Assembly (NCBI RefSeq): GCF_040218225.1
Contig: NZ_JAVJQO010000004.1
Coordinates: 1 to 64,000 of the forward strand
Source of the DNA: Gracilimonas sp.
GTDB lineage: Bacteria > Bacteroidota > Rhodothermia > Balneolales > Balneolaceae
Length of the DNA stretch: 64,000 nucleotides
Direction: 5' to 3'
Part shown: positions 54,652 through 63,354 of the stretch, piece by piece
Layout of the letters: every line of letters starts with the position of its first letter
Position numbering within the stretch: position 1 is the first letter of the stretch
Notes under the pieces: model-generated
What the model was told of the DNA's origin: nothing
Databases searched by the model: none
What the model saw: the letters and a program-made list of their open reading frames with translations, nothing else
Made by a program: the position numbers and the translations under genes

Positions 54652-55176
54652 TTATCCCCTCACCCTGCTTACTGTTTGATAAATACTGTAGAACTTCGTG
54701 CCCTTAAAAGCCTGTACAACCTTCCACTTCTGAATTTTGGCGTGAATATGCTCCCGGTACTGAACAACTCCATATGTGGCCAATGGAAAAACCGGAATAC
54801 AAAGCAGAATTGCAGTGACAAGACTCCCGATTACAACGGTGTTATAGAATTCTGTTAATGCGATCCACTCATTATTGTACATATTCGTCCAGGTTTGCTG
54901 CATACTTTCCAGTTCGAGCAGCCAAATTCCGAAACTATGAAATAGAGGGTCCGCCAGATATGCTATTCCGCTAAAAATGGTGAACGAGAGAAGAGCCATG
55001 CCGATATTCACTTTTAACATCAAAATCAGAATCACTATAAACAGATTATGCAGTGAAGAGACCGGGGTCAACCCTATAATCATTCCAAGAATAATTCCAC
55101 CCGCTATTTGGCTCGGAGATGCCTCCGATGCCAACGCCTTTAACAGCTTGGCGATGTATCGCATTAACAAGAACAT
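54652..55176 (-). CDS. DUF2062 family membrane protein (TIGR03546-type)
   Basis: 174 residues with four to five helices. The DUF2062 core lies near the start: EASPSQIAGGIILGMIIGLTP is followed by LHNLFIVILILMLKVN. The N-terminus has an amphipathic basic helix. It precedes the AsmA-like gene on the same strand with four bases between, a partnership conserved in several phyla from memory. No function is established. Confidence 0.82.
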   Translation of the reverse strand: MFLLMRYIAKLLKALASEASPSQIAGGIILGMIIGLTPVSSLHNLFIVILILMLKVNIGMALLSFTIFSGIAYLADPLFHSFGIWLLELESMQQTWTNMYNNEWIALTEFYNTVVIGSLVTAILLCIPVFPLATYGVVQYREHIHAKIQKWKVVQAFKGTKFYSIYQTVSRVRG

Positions 55177-55374
55177 ATTTGCTCCTTACATTAATTTATT
55201 CAACCCGAAAGTAATTGAAATAACAGTCAAAATCTTATCGGGTACTTAAACAGAATATTATTTTTTAGAATAAGTTATAGCATATGATTGCTTTTATCTG
55301 CTATAATTGAACATGTTTTTCGAATGTTTAACGTTTATATTTCTGAGAATATCAGGTCACTAAAGTTCCACTCT

Positions 55375-56742
55375 ATGTCTAATCAAGTATCTATACCTAT
55401 TTTAGTTGCCGTTTTGGGTTTATTTTTTTCTGGCTGTGATCTTTCCAGCTCCAAAGATAAAAATGATGCTCCCTTTCCATGCAAAAATGGAACTGCGCTA
55501 GATTATGCGTGTGACAACGTTGATTTGTTTGCACATCTTTCGGTATTCGAATTGAGTGGAGATTCTTCCGGTGTTTATCTAAATGATATTTGGGGCTGGA
55601 GCGATCCTCAAACCGATAAAGAATATGCATTAGTCGGGCTGACAAACGGAATGTCTTTTGTCGATATTTCCGATCCTGAGAATCCTGTTGTAGTAGGCCG
55701 GCTTCCAGAGTCAAATCTGAATGCAAAATATAAGGCTCTTCCTCTCGACCAATACCCTGCTTGTAATTTGGGTCTTGGCACTACAGCACGATCCAAGTCC
55801 ATAGCTCAAGGCTCTTCGTGGCGGGATGTGAAAGTGTACGACAATCACGCATTTGTGGTAAGTGATGCCCAGCCTCATGGAATGCAGGTGTTGGATTTGA
55901 CTAAATTAAGAAGTTATGATGGAGAGGTGTTAGATCTCCAACAGGATGCTTTATATGACCAATTTGGTCCTGCACATAACATTGTAATTAACGAAGAGAC
56001 CGGGTTTGCCTATGCAGCAGGGGTAACGCAGGCAGAAATATGTGGAAGCCGAAATGGCTCAGGTCTTCATATTATTGATATCAGAGATCCAAAAAACCCA
56101 ACTTATGCAGGTTGCTATATCGACCCGGAAACTGACGCCCCATCTTCTCCCAATATCGCACCCGGTTATATCCATGACTCCCAATGTGTCATATATGATG
56201 GTCCAGACACTGAACACCGCGGTAAAGAAGTTTGCTTTAGTTCTGCTGAAGGCAATGTAGTTATTGCGGATGTCACCGATAAGCAGAATACTCAAACTAT
56301 CGGTTTTAATGGGGTTTCAGATATGTACTACTCTCATCAGGGATGGTTAACGGAAGATCATTCATATTTTTTGATGAATGATGAAAATGATGAAAACAAC
56401 CTTGGAAGAGAAACTAAAACATATATTTGGGATGTTCGCGACCTGCAGAATCCGGTTTTTATTGGTCATTATACTCACGATACTTTTTCTATCGATCATA
56501 ACTTATATGTGAAAGGTAAATACGTATACGAAACCAATTATAACTCTGGCCTTCAAATTCTTGATATTTCTGAGATTGAAAATGCCCATCTCGAACGCGT
56601 CGCTTATTTTGACACCCAGCCACAAACCGACCTTTCCTCCTTTAAAGGCACCTGGAGCAATTACCCGTTTTTTGAAAGCGGAATGGTTGTATTGAGTGAT
56701 ATAGAAACAGGCTTATTTATCGTTCGTCCAAATCTGGACTGA
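55375..56742 (+). CDS. Lipoprotein of the choice-of-anchor B (LVIVD repeat) family
   Basis: About 455 residues from the ATG at 55375. A TTG-started upstream extension to 55288 would place the signal peptide internally. The lipoprotein signal ends LFFSGC. Repeats of the LVIVD/beta-propeller type follow: ALVGLTNGMSFVDISDPENP, GLHIIDIRDPKNP, NVVIADVTDKQN and GLQILDISEIEN. Histidines are regularly placed before several repeats. It is likely a surface-attached seven-bladed propeller. Its ligand or partner is unknown. Confidence 0.82.
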   Translation: MSNQVSIPILVAVLGLFFSGCDLSSSKDKNDAPFPCKNGTALDYACDNVDLFAHLSVFELSGDSSGVYLNDIWGWSDPQTDKEYALVGLTNGMSFVDISDPENPVVVGRLPESNLNAKYKALPLDQYPACNLGLGTTARSKSIAQGSSWRDVKVYDNHAFVVSDAQPHGMQVLDLTKLRSYDGEVLDLQQDALYDQFGPAHNIVINEETGFAYAAGVTQAEICGSRNGSGLHIIDIRDPKNPTYAGCYIDPETDAPSSPNIAPGYIHDSQCVIYDGPDTEHRGKEVCFSSAEGNVVIADVTDKQNTQTIGFNGVSDMYYSHQGWLTEDHSYFLMNDENDENNLGRETKTYIWDVRDLQNPVFIGHYTHDTFSIDHNLYVKGKYVYETNYNSGLQILDISEIENAHLERVAYFDTQPQTDLSSFKGTWSNYPFFESGMVVLSDIETGLFIVRPNLD

Positions 56743-56957
56743 TTCTTACTGATACCACTTCAGACTTTACATTTATATCTGGATCGTCCCTCATTTTGCG
56801 CATCGTACGGTTAAGGCACAAGCCATGTTAACTACATGTTACCGAAGTGTTGGTTCTTTTGAGATAAAAGGATATTTGCGTACCTTTAGCACGCTTTTAT
56901 GCATGGCCAATTCGGCCACTCTAATCAAAATTACAGAGAAAATCTCAGCGTATATAT

Positions 56958-58184
56958 ATGGATTTATTTGATAAGCTAGAGGGCCGACCAAGTCCACTTG
57001 GCCCATTCACCTCGGAAGGATACGGGTACTATACTTTCCCAAAATTAGAAGGACCTTTAGGGCCGGAAATGCAGTTCAACGGCAAAGATATGGTCGTGTG
57101 GAGTATTAACGACTATCTGGGCATTGGCAGTAATGAAGAAATTAAAAAAGTAGACACTGCTGCTACAGAAAAGTATAGCTTAAGTGCCCCAATGGGAGCA
57201 CGACTCATGACGGGTAATTCAACCGAGCATGAAAAACTGGAAGAAGAACTGGCAGCTTTTGTTCACAAAGAATCAGCTCAGCTTCTGAATTATGGCTACC
57301 AGGGAATCATGAGCACGATTCATTCCCTGGTTGATCGCAATGATTTTCTCATTTATGATGAGTTGAGTCATGCTTGTATTGTAGATGGAAAGCAGCTGGC
57401 GATGGCTGACAAATCCGTATTCAAACACAACGATATTGAAAGCTTCAAAAAGCAACTTTATCGTGCGGATAAGAAAAGAAAAGATAATTCCTCTATTCTT
57501 GTAGTAACTGAAGGTGTTTTCGGTATGACCGGAGACCTCGGTATCCTTAAAGAAATTATCGAGCTTAAGAAAGAAGTGCCTTTCCGCCTGCTTGTTGATG
57601 ATGCCCACGGCATCGGAACAATGGGTAAAGATGGTTCTGGTACAGGAACTCACCTGGGCGTTCAGGATGGTATTGATATTTACTTCGGTACTTTTGCAAA
57701 ATCATTTGCTTTAATCGGAGCTTTTATAGCTTCTGAACCACGGGTTATTGAATTCCTGAAAGCAAACTCTCGCAGTCAGGTATTTGCAAAATCACTTCCT
57801 CTGCCAATGGCAGTTACCGCTCGTAAGCGCCTGCAGATGATTAAAGATCATCCGGAGTGGAGAGAGCAACTTTGGAATAATACACTGAAGCTCCGCGAAG
57901 GGCTTCGTGACCTGGGTTATACCGTATTGCCATCTGAAAGTCCGGTTACCCCGGTTCTGACTAAAGGTAGTACCGATCTCTGCCAGGATATTATGCGCAA
58001 GCTTCGTGAAGAGCATGGCGTATTTGTAAGTGGTGTGGCGTATCCGGTAGTTCCAAAAGGAACGGTACTGATTCGCCTCATTCCTACCGCTGCTCATAAC
58101 GATGTGCACATCGAGAAAACACTCAAGGCTTTTGATGCCATTAAAGAGTTTGTTTTTGAAGCTGCTGAGAAACTCAGCGCTTAA
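56958..58184 (+). CDS. Alpha-oxoamine synthase, probably serine palmitoyltransferase-like
   Basis: A 408-residue PLP enzyme that condenses an amino acid with an acyl-CoA. Lys248 in FGTFAKSFALIGAF binds PLP; LLVDDAHGIGTMG and GNSTEHEKLEEELAAF are family blocks. It resembles KBL and BioF but the sequence MGARLMTGNSTEHE and the C-terminal PVVPKGTVLIRLIPTAAHN fit the serine palmitoyltransferases of sphingolipid-making Bacteroidota at least as well. No biotin or threonine-degradation genes are adjacent, which also favours the lipid role. A TACCTTTA box about 80 bases upstream may be the promoter. Confidence 0.85.
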   Translation: MDLFDKLEGRPSPLGPFTSEGYGYYTFPKLEGPLGPEMQFNGKDMVVWSINDYLGIGSNEEIKKVDTAATEKYSLSAPMGARLMTGNSTEHEKLEEELAAFVHKESAQLLNYGYQGIMSTIHSLVDRNDFLIYDELSHACIVDGKQLAMADKSVFKHNDIESFKKQLYRADKKRKDNSSILVVTEGVFGMTGDLGILKEIIELKKEVPFRLLVDDAHGIGTMGKDGSGTGTHLGVQDGIDIYFGTFAKSFALIGAFIASEPRVIEFLKANSRSQVFAKSLPLPMAVTARKRLQMIKDHPEWREQLWNNTLKLREGLRDLGYTVLPSESPVTPVLTKGSTDLCQDIMRKLREEHGVFVSGVAYPVVPKGTVLIRLIPTAAHNDVHIEKTLKAFDAIKEFVFEAAEKLSA

Positions 58185-58208
58185 TAAAAATACCGTTTTA
58201 GACAGCAA

Positions 58209-58241
58209 AGCCCGCTTGTTCATTCAAGCGGGCTTTTTTTT
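58209..58241 (+). terminator. Rho-independent terminator after the alpha-oxoamine synthase
   Basis: AGCCCGCTTG / CAAGCGGGCT forms a perfect 10-bp stem with a TTCATT loop and is followed by a run of seven T residues. Confidence 0.92.
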
Positions 58242-58295
58242 ATTTGATACTATCCCGCTTTTGTCATCCCAGGATACGCTACGGAATGACCTTGA

Positions 58296-59075
58296 TTAAA
58301 TATTAACCCGCACTTGCTCGTGAGAAAAGGTTCGGATATCAAAATCTTTATTGAGTGCAATCAGAGACCCGGCTTCATTCACCCCGAGAAACTTATATTC
58401 TTCTTCCAGCTTTTCGTTATTCACTTCCAGATGCGTCCATTGCCCAAAGCCTATTAGCGCCCGGTTTATTTGTTTTACTAAATCCGTGTTGAACTGATTC
58501 CATAACCGATACCGATATTCAATCTTTTGAAGTATATCAGCCATCACTTTCTCTCTGGAAAACGCCTCTCCACATTCATTACACAAAGAAGTGGCTTTGG
58601 CTGACAACTCCCCGTCAAATTTTGTTTGATTTACATTTAGCCCAATACCTACAACCACCCGGTCTAGCCTGTTTCCATAGAACTGCGTTTCCGTTAAAAT
58701 ACCACACAGTTTTTTATTGTCACAGAGAATATCGTTGGGCCATTTCAGTTTGGTTTCAACCTCAGCGCAGGAATTAACAATTTCTGAAACGGCAAGAGCA
58801 CAGGCTAAAGTAAGAAGGGTAAAACGCTCGGCTTTTTGAGGTTCAAAAACGAGACTAAAGGTTAGGTTTTTCCCGGGTTCTGCTTTCCACTTTCGATCAT
58901 ACTGACCTCTTCCCCCGGTTTGATGATCGGTCAAAACCAACGCTCCGTGGTATACGGATTCACCATTTAATTGCTTGGCGTAAGAATTGGTTGAGGGCAA
59001 TTCCTCAAAAAAATAAAAGCTACGCCCCAGCCAGGACGTAGCTAAATGCTTTTCAAATAGTTCTGTATCGAACAA
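58296..59075 (-). CDS. birA: Biotin-[acetyl-CoA-carboxylase] ligase (class I)
   Basis: 259 residues. BirA makes biotinyl-AMP and attaches biotin to the carboxyl carrier protein. The biotinyl-5'-AMP loop reads GGRGQYDRKWKAEPG, the conserved Lys lies in LKWPNDIL, and SLVFEP plus VGIGLNVNQ complete the site. The N-terminal helix-turn-helix of bifunctional BirA is missing, so it is a monofunctional ligase without repressor activity. The convergent side has the terminator at 58209. Confidence 0.95.
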   Translation of the reverse strand: MFDTELFEKHLATSWLGRSFYFFEELPSTNSYAKQLNGESVYHGALVLTDHQTGGRGQYDRKWKAEPGKNLTFSLVFEPQKAERFTLLTLACALAVSEIVNSCAEVETKLKWPNDILCDNKKLCGILTETQFYGNRLDRVVVGIGLNVNQTKFDGELSAKATSLCNECGEAFSREKVMADILQKIEYRYRLWNQFNTDLVKQINRALIGFGQWTHLEVNNEKLEEEYKFLGVNEAGSLIALNKDFDIRTFSHEQVRVNI

Positions 59076-59171
59076 AATATAATTCCGAATTAGTGAATAC
59101 TAACCTGTCCCGGTTCATACAAAGTAAAATAAACTCAGTAATGTTCCAGCAAAAATATTCAGGCCAGATGC

Positions 59172-59471
59172 TCACTTACCAATCGAAACTACAGAATCTT
59201 CGGTGCCAAATTCATTGGGGACATATTTATCGGCAGCGTCGTCGTTTACCCAATGATCGCCATCGATGTAATACTTGAACTTATACTCGTGCTCAGGTTT
59301 CAAGCGCAGGGTGGTTGTCCAGGTATCTTTTTTCCTTTCGAGCTTCTCAGAAGCGGTGTCCCAGTCGTTAAAGTCGCCGGCAACAGCCACTTCTTTTTCT
59401 GCCCATTCAGCAGGCAGTGTCAGGGTTACTTTACAAACGGTTCTTTTTGGAGTGAATTCTTTGGAAATCAT
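59172..59471 (-). CDS. Small CBM48 glycogen-binding domain protein
   Basis: 99 residues forming one isoamylase N-terminal/CBM48 early-set domain: VAVAGDFNDWDTASEKL, then TWTTTLRLKPEHEYKFKYYI, the DGDHWVNDDAADKYVPN loop and a C-terminal FGTEDSVVSIGK. This is the AMPK-beta-like glycogen-recognition fold without any catalytic domain. Free-standing copies of this domain occur in many Bacteroidota. A GGAGG-type ribosome-binding site precedes the ATG. Confidence 0.9.
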   Translation of the reverse strand: MISKEFTPKRTVCKVTLTLPAEWAEKEVAVAGDFNDWDTASEKLERKKDTWTTTLRLKPEHEYKFKYYIDGDHWVNDDAADKYVPNEFGTEDSVVSIGK

Positions 59472-59862
59472 AACAGGAGGATTTATTCATAGAGATTTAG
59501 AACACTTGAAATCTATTTATAAAATTAAATCTAAACAAGAATAATTCAGTAATTATGTAACTCATATTTTTTATAAAACTAAATTATTTAAGTTAATTTA
59601 ATTAAGTAATTAAATAAAAACACTCTGAAAGCGATTCTAATACTAATCTATTGTAAAGCATAACGTGTTTAGATTAACAAATTAAAAACCTATTAAAGGT
59701 ATATTATTAAGTGTGCAAGGAGCAATTCCCCAGCATTCCTGTCAAAATTAATTATGGCAGGATATTTGTAATCATTAACGTGCAAACAGTTGAACCGCCC
59801 TTGATATAAGGTTAACTTCAACCCACACAAAAAAATTATTCGCAGAGTACGAGTACCCCATT
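59472..59862. other. AT-rich gene-free region upstream of secA
   Basis: 391 bases without a credible gene. The first half is extremely AT-rich with TTAATTTAATTAAGTAATTAAAT-type tracts. A weak hairpin with CCTG and CAGG (about 59738-59761) and TTGAACCGCCCTTGATATAAGG before the gene could be promoter parts, but nothing certain was found. Confidence 0.45.
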
Positions 59863-62800
59863 ATGGATATATTAGAAACTGTCGGTAAAGTCATTACCAA
59901 AGTCTTTGGTTCCAAGAGTGAGAAGGACATCAAAAAAATTCAGCCTATCGTAGATGAAATCAAGAGCTACGAAGAGCAAATGAAGCAGCTCAGTGATGAT
60001 GAATTAAAGGCTAAGACGGAAGAATTCAAGCAAAAAATTAAAGATGCTACTGCTGAAACGGTAGCTGAGATCAAAGAGATCAAGAAGCATCTGGATGATA
60101 TTGAAAATCTCGCCCCCGGCGAACACCGCGAAATGGCCGAACATCTGGATGTACTGGAACAGCAGGAACTGGATATCATTGAAGAGGTTTTAGATGACAT
60201 TTTGCCTGAAGCCTTTGCTGTGCTTAAAGATACCTGCCGACGATTTGTCGGAAAGTCATGGAAAGTAGGTGGTAATGAGACTACCTGGGAAATGGTTCCT
60301 TATGACGTTCAGCTAATTGGCGCTATTGTACTGCATCAGGGGCGTATCGCTGAGATGAAAACCGGTGAAGGTAAAACACTGGTTGCCATCTTCCCGGCTT
60401 ACCTGAATGCGCTAGCCGGAAAAGGCGTCCACATTATAACGGTAAACAATTACCTGGCAATGCGTGATGCTGAGTGGAATGAACCGATTTTCAATTTCCA
60501 TGGATTGCATGTGGATTGTGTAGACCGCTACCAACCGAGTACAGAACAGCGCCGAAAAGCTTATAAAGCCGATATTACTTACGGAACCAACAATGAATTT
60601 GGCTTCGACTACCTTCGGGATAACATGGTGGTTGAACAGGAGCAACTGGTTCAGCGTGACCATCATTACACCATTATTGATGAGGTGGATTCCATCCTGA
60701 TTGATGAAGCCCGTACACCGCTTATTATTTCAGGTCCGGTTCCCCAAGACAATAAATCCGGCAAATACGTGGAAATGAAGCCTCGTGTGGAATCGCTGGT
60801 AAATGCTCAAAAGAAATTGGTCGCCAATCTTGTGAAGGAAGGAAAAGATCTGCTGGATGAAGGTGATGAGGAGAAAGCTGGACTGGCCCTTTTCCGTGCC
60901 GTCCGGGGTTTCCCTAAAAATTCACAGCTCAGAAAGCTTCAGCAGGATCCCAAGATTCAGAAACTGATACAAAGCACTGAATCTTTCTATCTGCAGGATA
61001 ATGCCAAAAACATGCCTGTGGTGGATGAGTATCTGTTCTACGCCGTCGATCCCAAGATGAACTCCATCGAGATGACTGAAAAAGGTCGTGAATTCATCAC
61101 CAAAAAGGGAGAGGATGAAGACTTTTTCGTTATTCCGGATTTAGGGGAAGAAACGGCTGTTATTGAAAAAGAGATTGAAGAGCTCGAAAAAGAAAAACTG
61201 GATGAAATAAAGAGAAATGATGAGTTCAGTGAAGAGTATAAAGAGAAAAAAATCTCCGAAACCAAGCAGGAAGTACGACAGGAACGTGAACGTAAGTTCA
61301 ATGACCTGCATCGTCTGTTTGCAGAGCGCGGAGATCGTATTCATACCGTAAACCAGCTATTAAAAGCTTATACCAACTTTGAACGTGAAGAAGAGTACAT
61401 CGTTCAGGATGGGAAGGTAAATATCGTTGATGAGCACACCGGACGGGTACTTTCCGGCCGTCGTTATTCGGATGGCTTGCACCAGGCAATTGAGGCTAAA
61501 GAGGAAGTAAAAGTTGAGGCTTCCACTCAAACCTATGCCACCATTACCCTTCAGAATTATTTCCGTATGTACAACAAACTTGCCGGTATGACGGGTACTG
61601 CAGAGACGGAAGAGGGAGAATTCAATGAGATTTACGAACTCGATGTAGTGGTCATTCCTACCAACAGACCCATTGCCCGGGATGATAAAGAAGATCTCGT
61701 TTTTAAAACGAAGCGGGAAAAGTTTAATGCCGCTATAGAGAAGATCCGTGAGTACCATGAAAGCGGACAACCCGTTCTGGTAGGTACTACCAGTGTGGAT
61801 GTATCTGAGAAGCTTAGCCGCATGTTGCAGCGAGCAGGAATTCCTCATAACGTGCTTAATGCCAAACAGCACGCCAAGGAAAGTGAAATTGTAAAACAGG
61901 CCGGTGAGATCGGAGCTGTAACCGTAGCTACCAACATGGCTGGTCGTGGTACCGATATCAAACTGGCTAAAGGTGTCAAAGAAAAAGGCGGACTCGCGAT
62001 TTTAGGTACCGAACGACATGAATCGCGTCGTATTGATTTGCAGCTTAGAGGGCGTGCCGGTCGTCAGGGTGATCCCGGTGAATCACAGTTTTATGTATCT
62101 CTGGAAGATGACCTGATGGCATTGTTTATGAGCGACCGGGTTGCCAATGTAATGGACAAACTCAACTTTGAAGAAGGCGAAGTAATTACCCATCCGTGGA
62201 TCACCAAATCGCTGGAACGAGCTCAGGGGAAGGTAGAGCAGAATAACTTCAGTATTCGTAAGCGACAACTGGAGTATGATGACGTGCTTAACAACCAGCG
62301 TAATGTAATTTATGCGCGCAGAAAGCATGCCTTGTCAGGAGATCAGCTTCGAACTGATATTATGGATATGCTGGATGACCTGGTTGAGTCACTGGTTGAA
62401 CAGCATGTGGCAGCAGGCGACTACGATGGTCTTCATGAATCCGTTTTACGACACCTTGCTGTAGATGTAGATTATGATCGTGAGAAGTGGTTCAACATGA
62501 ACGAACGAGATCTTGCAGATCATATTATTGAAAAGGCTATTCAGGCTTATAGAAAGAAAGAAGAACGCATGGCCAAACCGCTTTATCAGGTTATGAAGCG
62601 AATTACAGAAGCCAAACCGGAAAACCGGCCTGACAAAGTACAGGTTATTTTCACGGATGGTATTCGCCGCATGCGTATCGTGGTAGGTGTTGAGTCTGCC
62701 CTTGAAAATGAAGGTCGCGAAGTAGCCCGCTCGCTTGAGAAAAGTGCCATCTTGTCTATCATCGACCAGAAATGGATGGAACATCTTCGTGAGCTGGATT

Positions 62801-63255
62801 CTGTTAAAGAAGGTATTGGACTGCGTTCTTTTGCACAAAAGGATCCGCTGCTGGAATACAAGCGTGAAGCATTTGATATGTTCAAAATGCTGCTGGATGA
62901 TATCAATCAAGAAGCGATCTCATTAATCTGGAAAGCTGTGCCTGAAGTGCAGGCAGAAGATTCCAAGCTGGAGACTGCTCAAAAGCAAAAGTCACGTTTT
63001 GATACTTCCTCCATGGAAACTCAGCATGCAGATTCTACCGGCATGGGGCTCAAAGCTCCTCAACCCCAACAAAATGGTGGTCAGAAACCGCAGGGCGGAA
63101 ACGCTAAGCGACAGCCTGTGGAAGTTGCTGATGAACCCGGCCGAAATGATTATGTAACGGTTCAGAATATGAATAGCGGCGAAACCAAGGAAATAAAATG
63201 GAAATACGCTAAGCGTATGGTGGATGAAGAAGGCTGGGTTGTAGTCGAGAAATAA
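59863..63255 (+). CDS. secA: Preprotein translocase ATPase SecA
   Basis: 1130 residues, longer than E. coli SecA (901) mainly from acidic, coiled insertions near residues 60-115 and 400-480, as usual in Bacteroidota. SecA drives Sec-dependent export by ATP hydrolysis. Walker A is MKTGEGKT (about 165), the DEAD-type box is IIDEVDSILIDEART, and MAGRGTDIKLA plus QLRGRAGRQGDPG are helicase motifs. The tail after GRND lacks the CxCxxxxxxxxCH zinc motif that binds SecB; it ends in a GETKEIKWKYAKRMVDEEGW module instead. Confidence 0.97.
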   Translation: MDILETVGKVITKVFGSKSEKDIKKIQPIVDEIKSYEEQMKQLSDDELKAKTEEFKQKIKDATAETVAEIKEIKKHLDDIENLAPGEHREMAEHLDVLEQQELDIIEEVLDDILPEAFAVLKDTCRRFVGKSWKVGGNETTWEMVPYDVQLIGAIVLHQGRIAEMKTGEGKTLVAIFPAYLNALAGKGVHIITVNNYLAMRDAEWNEPIFNFHGLHVDCVDRYQPSTEQRRKAYKADITYGTNNEFGFDYLRDNMVVEQEQLVQRDHHYTIIDEVDSILIDEARTPLIISGPVPQDNKSGKYVEMKPRVESLVNAQKKLVANLVKEGKDLLDEGDEEKAGLALFRAVRGFPKNSQLRKLQQDPKIQKLIQSTESFYLQDNAKNMPVVDEYLFYAVDPKMNSIEMTEKGREFITKKGEDEDFFVIPDLGEETAVIEKEIEELEKEKLDEIKRNDEFSEEYKEKKISETKQEVRQERERKFNDLHRLFAERGDRIHTVNQLLKAYTNFEREEEYIVQDGKVNIVDEHTGRVLSGRRYSDGLHQAIEAKEEVKVEASTQTYATITLQNYFRMYNKLAGMTGTAETEEGEFNEIYELDVVVIPTNRPIARDDKEDLVFKTKREKFNAAIEKIREYHESGQPVLVGTTSVDVSEKLSRMLQRAGIPHNVLNAKQHAKESEIVKQAGEIGAVTVATNMAGRGTDIKLAKGVKEKGGLAILGTERHESRRIDLQLRGRAGRQGDPGESQFYVSLEDDLMALFMSDRVANVMDKLNFEEGEVITHPWITKSLERAQGKVEQNNFSIRKRQLEYDDVLNNQRNVIYARRKHALSGDQLRTDIMDMLDDLVESLVEQHVAAGDYDGLHESVLRHLAVDVDYDREKWFNMNERDLADHIIEKAIQAYRKKEERMAKPLYQVMKRITEAKPENRPDKVQVIFTDGIRRMRIVVGVESALENEGREVARSLEKSAILSIIDQKWMEHLRELDSVKEGIGLRSFAQKDPLLEYKREAFDMFKMLLDDINQEAISLIWKAVPEVQAEDSKLETAQKQKSRFDTSSMETQHADSTGMGLKAPQPQQNGGQKPQGGNAKRQPVEVADEPGRNDYVTVQNMNSGETKEIKWKYAKRMVDEEGWVVVEK

Positions 63256-63266
63256 TCTATCTGCAC

Positions 63267-63301
63267 CATAGCAGGGCGCAAAATCTTGCGTCCCTGCTAT
63301 G
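63267..63301 (+). terminator. Strong hairpin after secA, likely terminator
   Basis: CATAGCAGGG plus CGCAA pairs with TTGCG plus CCCTGCTATG (one bulged T) around a short AATC loop. A T run follows only 10 bases later (CTTTTTTTCG), so termination is plausible but the spacing is unusual. Confidence 0.6.
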
Positions 63302-63320
63302 TACCTAAACTTTTTTTCGC

Positions 63321-63328
63321 TATGTTTG
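63321..63328 (+). promoter_or_regulatory. Possible TAnnTTTG promoter box of the polyphosphate glucokinase
   Basis: TATGTTTG matches the Bacteroidota -7 consensus and would start transcription near 63335, about 20 bases before the GTG at 63355. No clear -33 element. Confidence 0.35.
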
Positions 63329-63354
63329 TCGCGAACTAATTAAACACCGGATTT

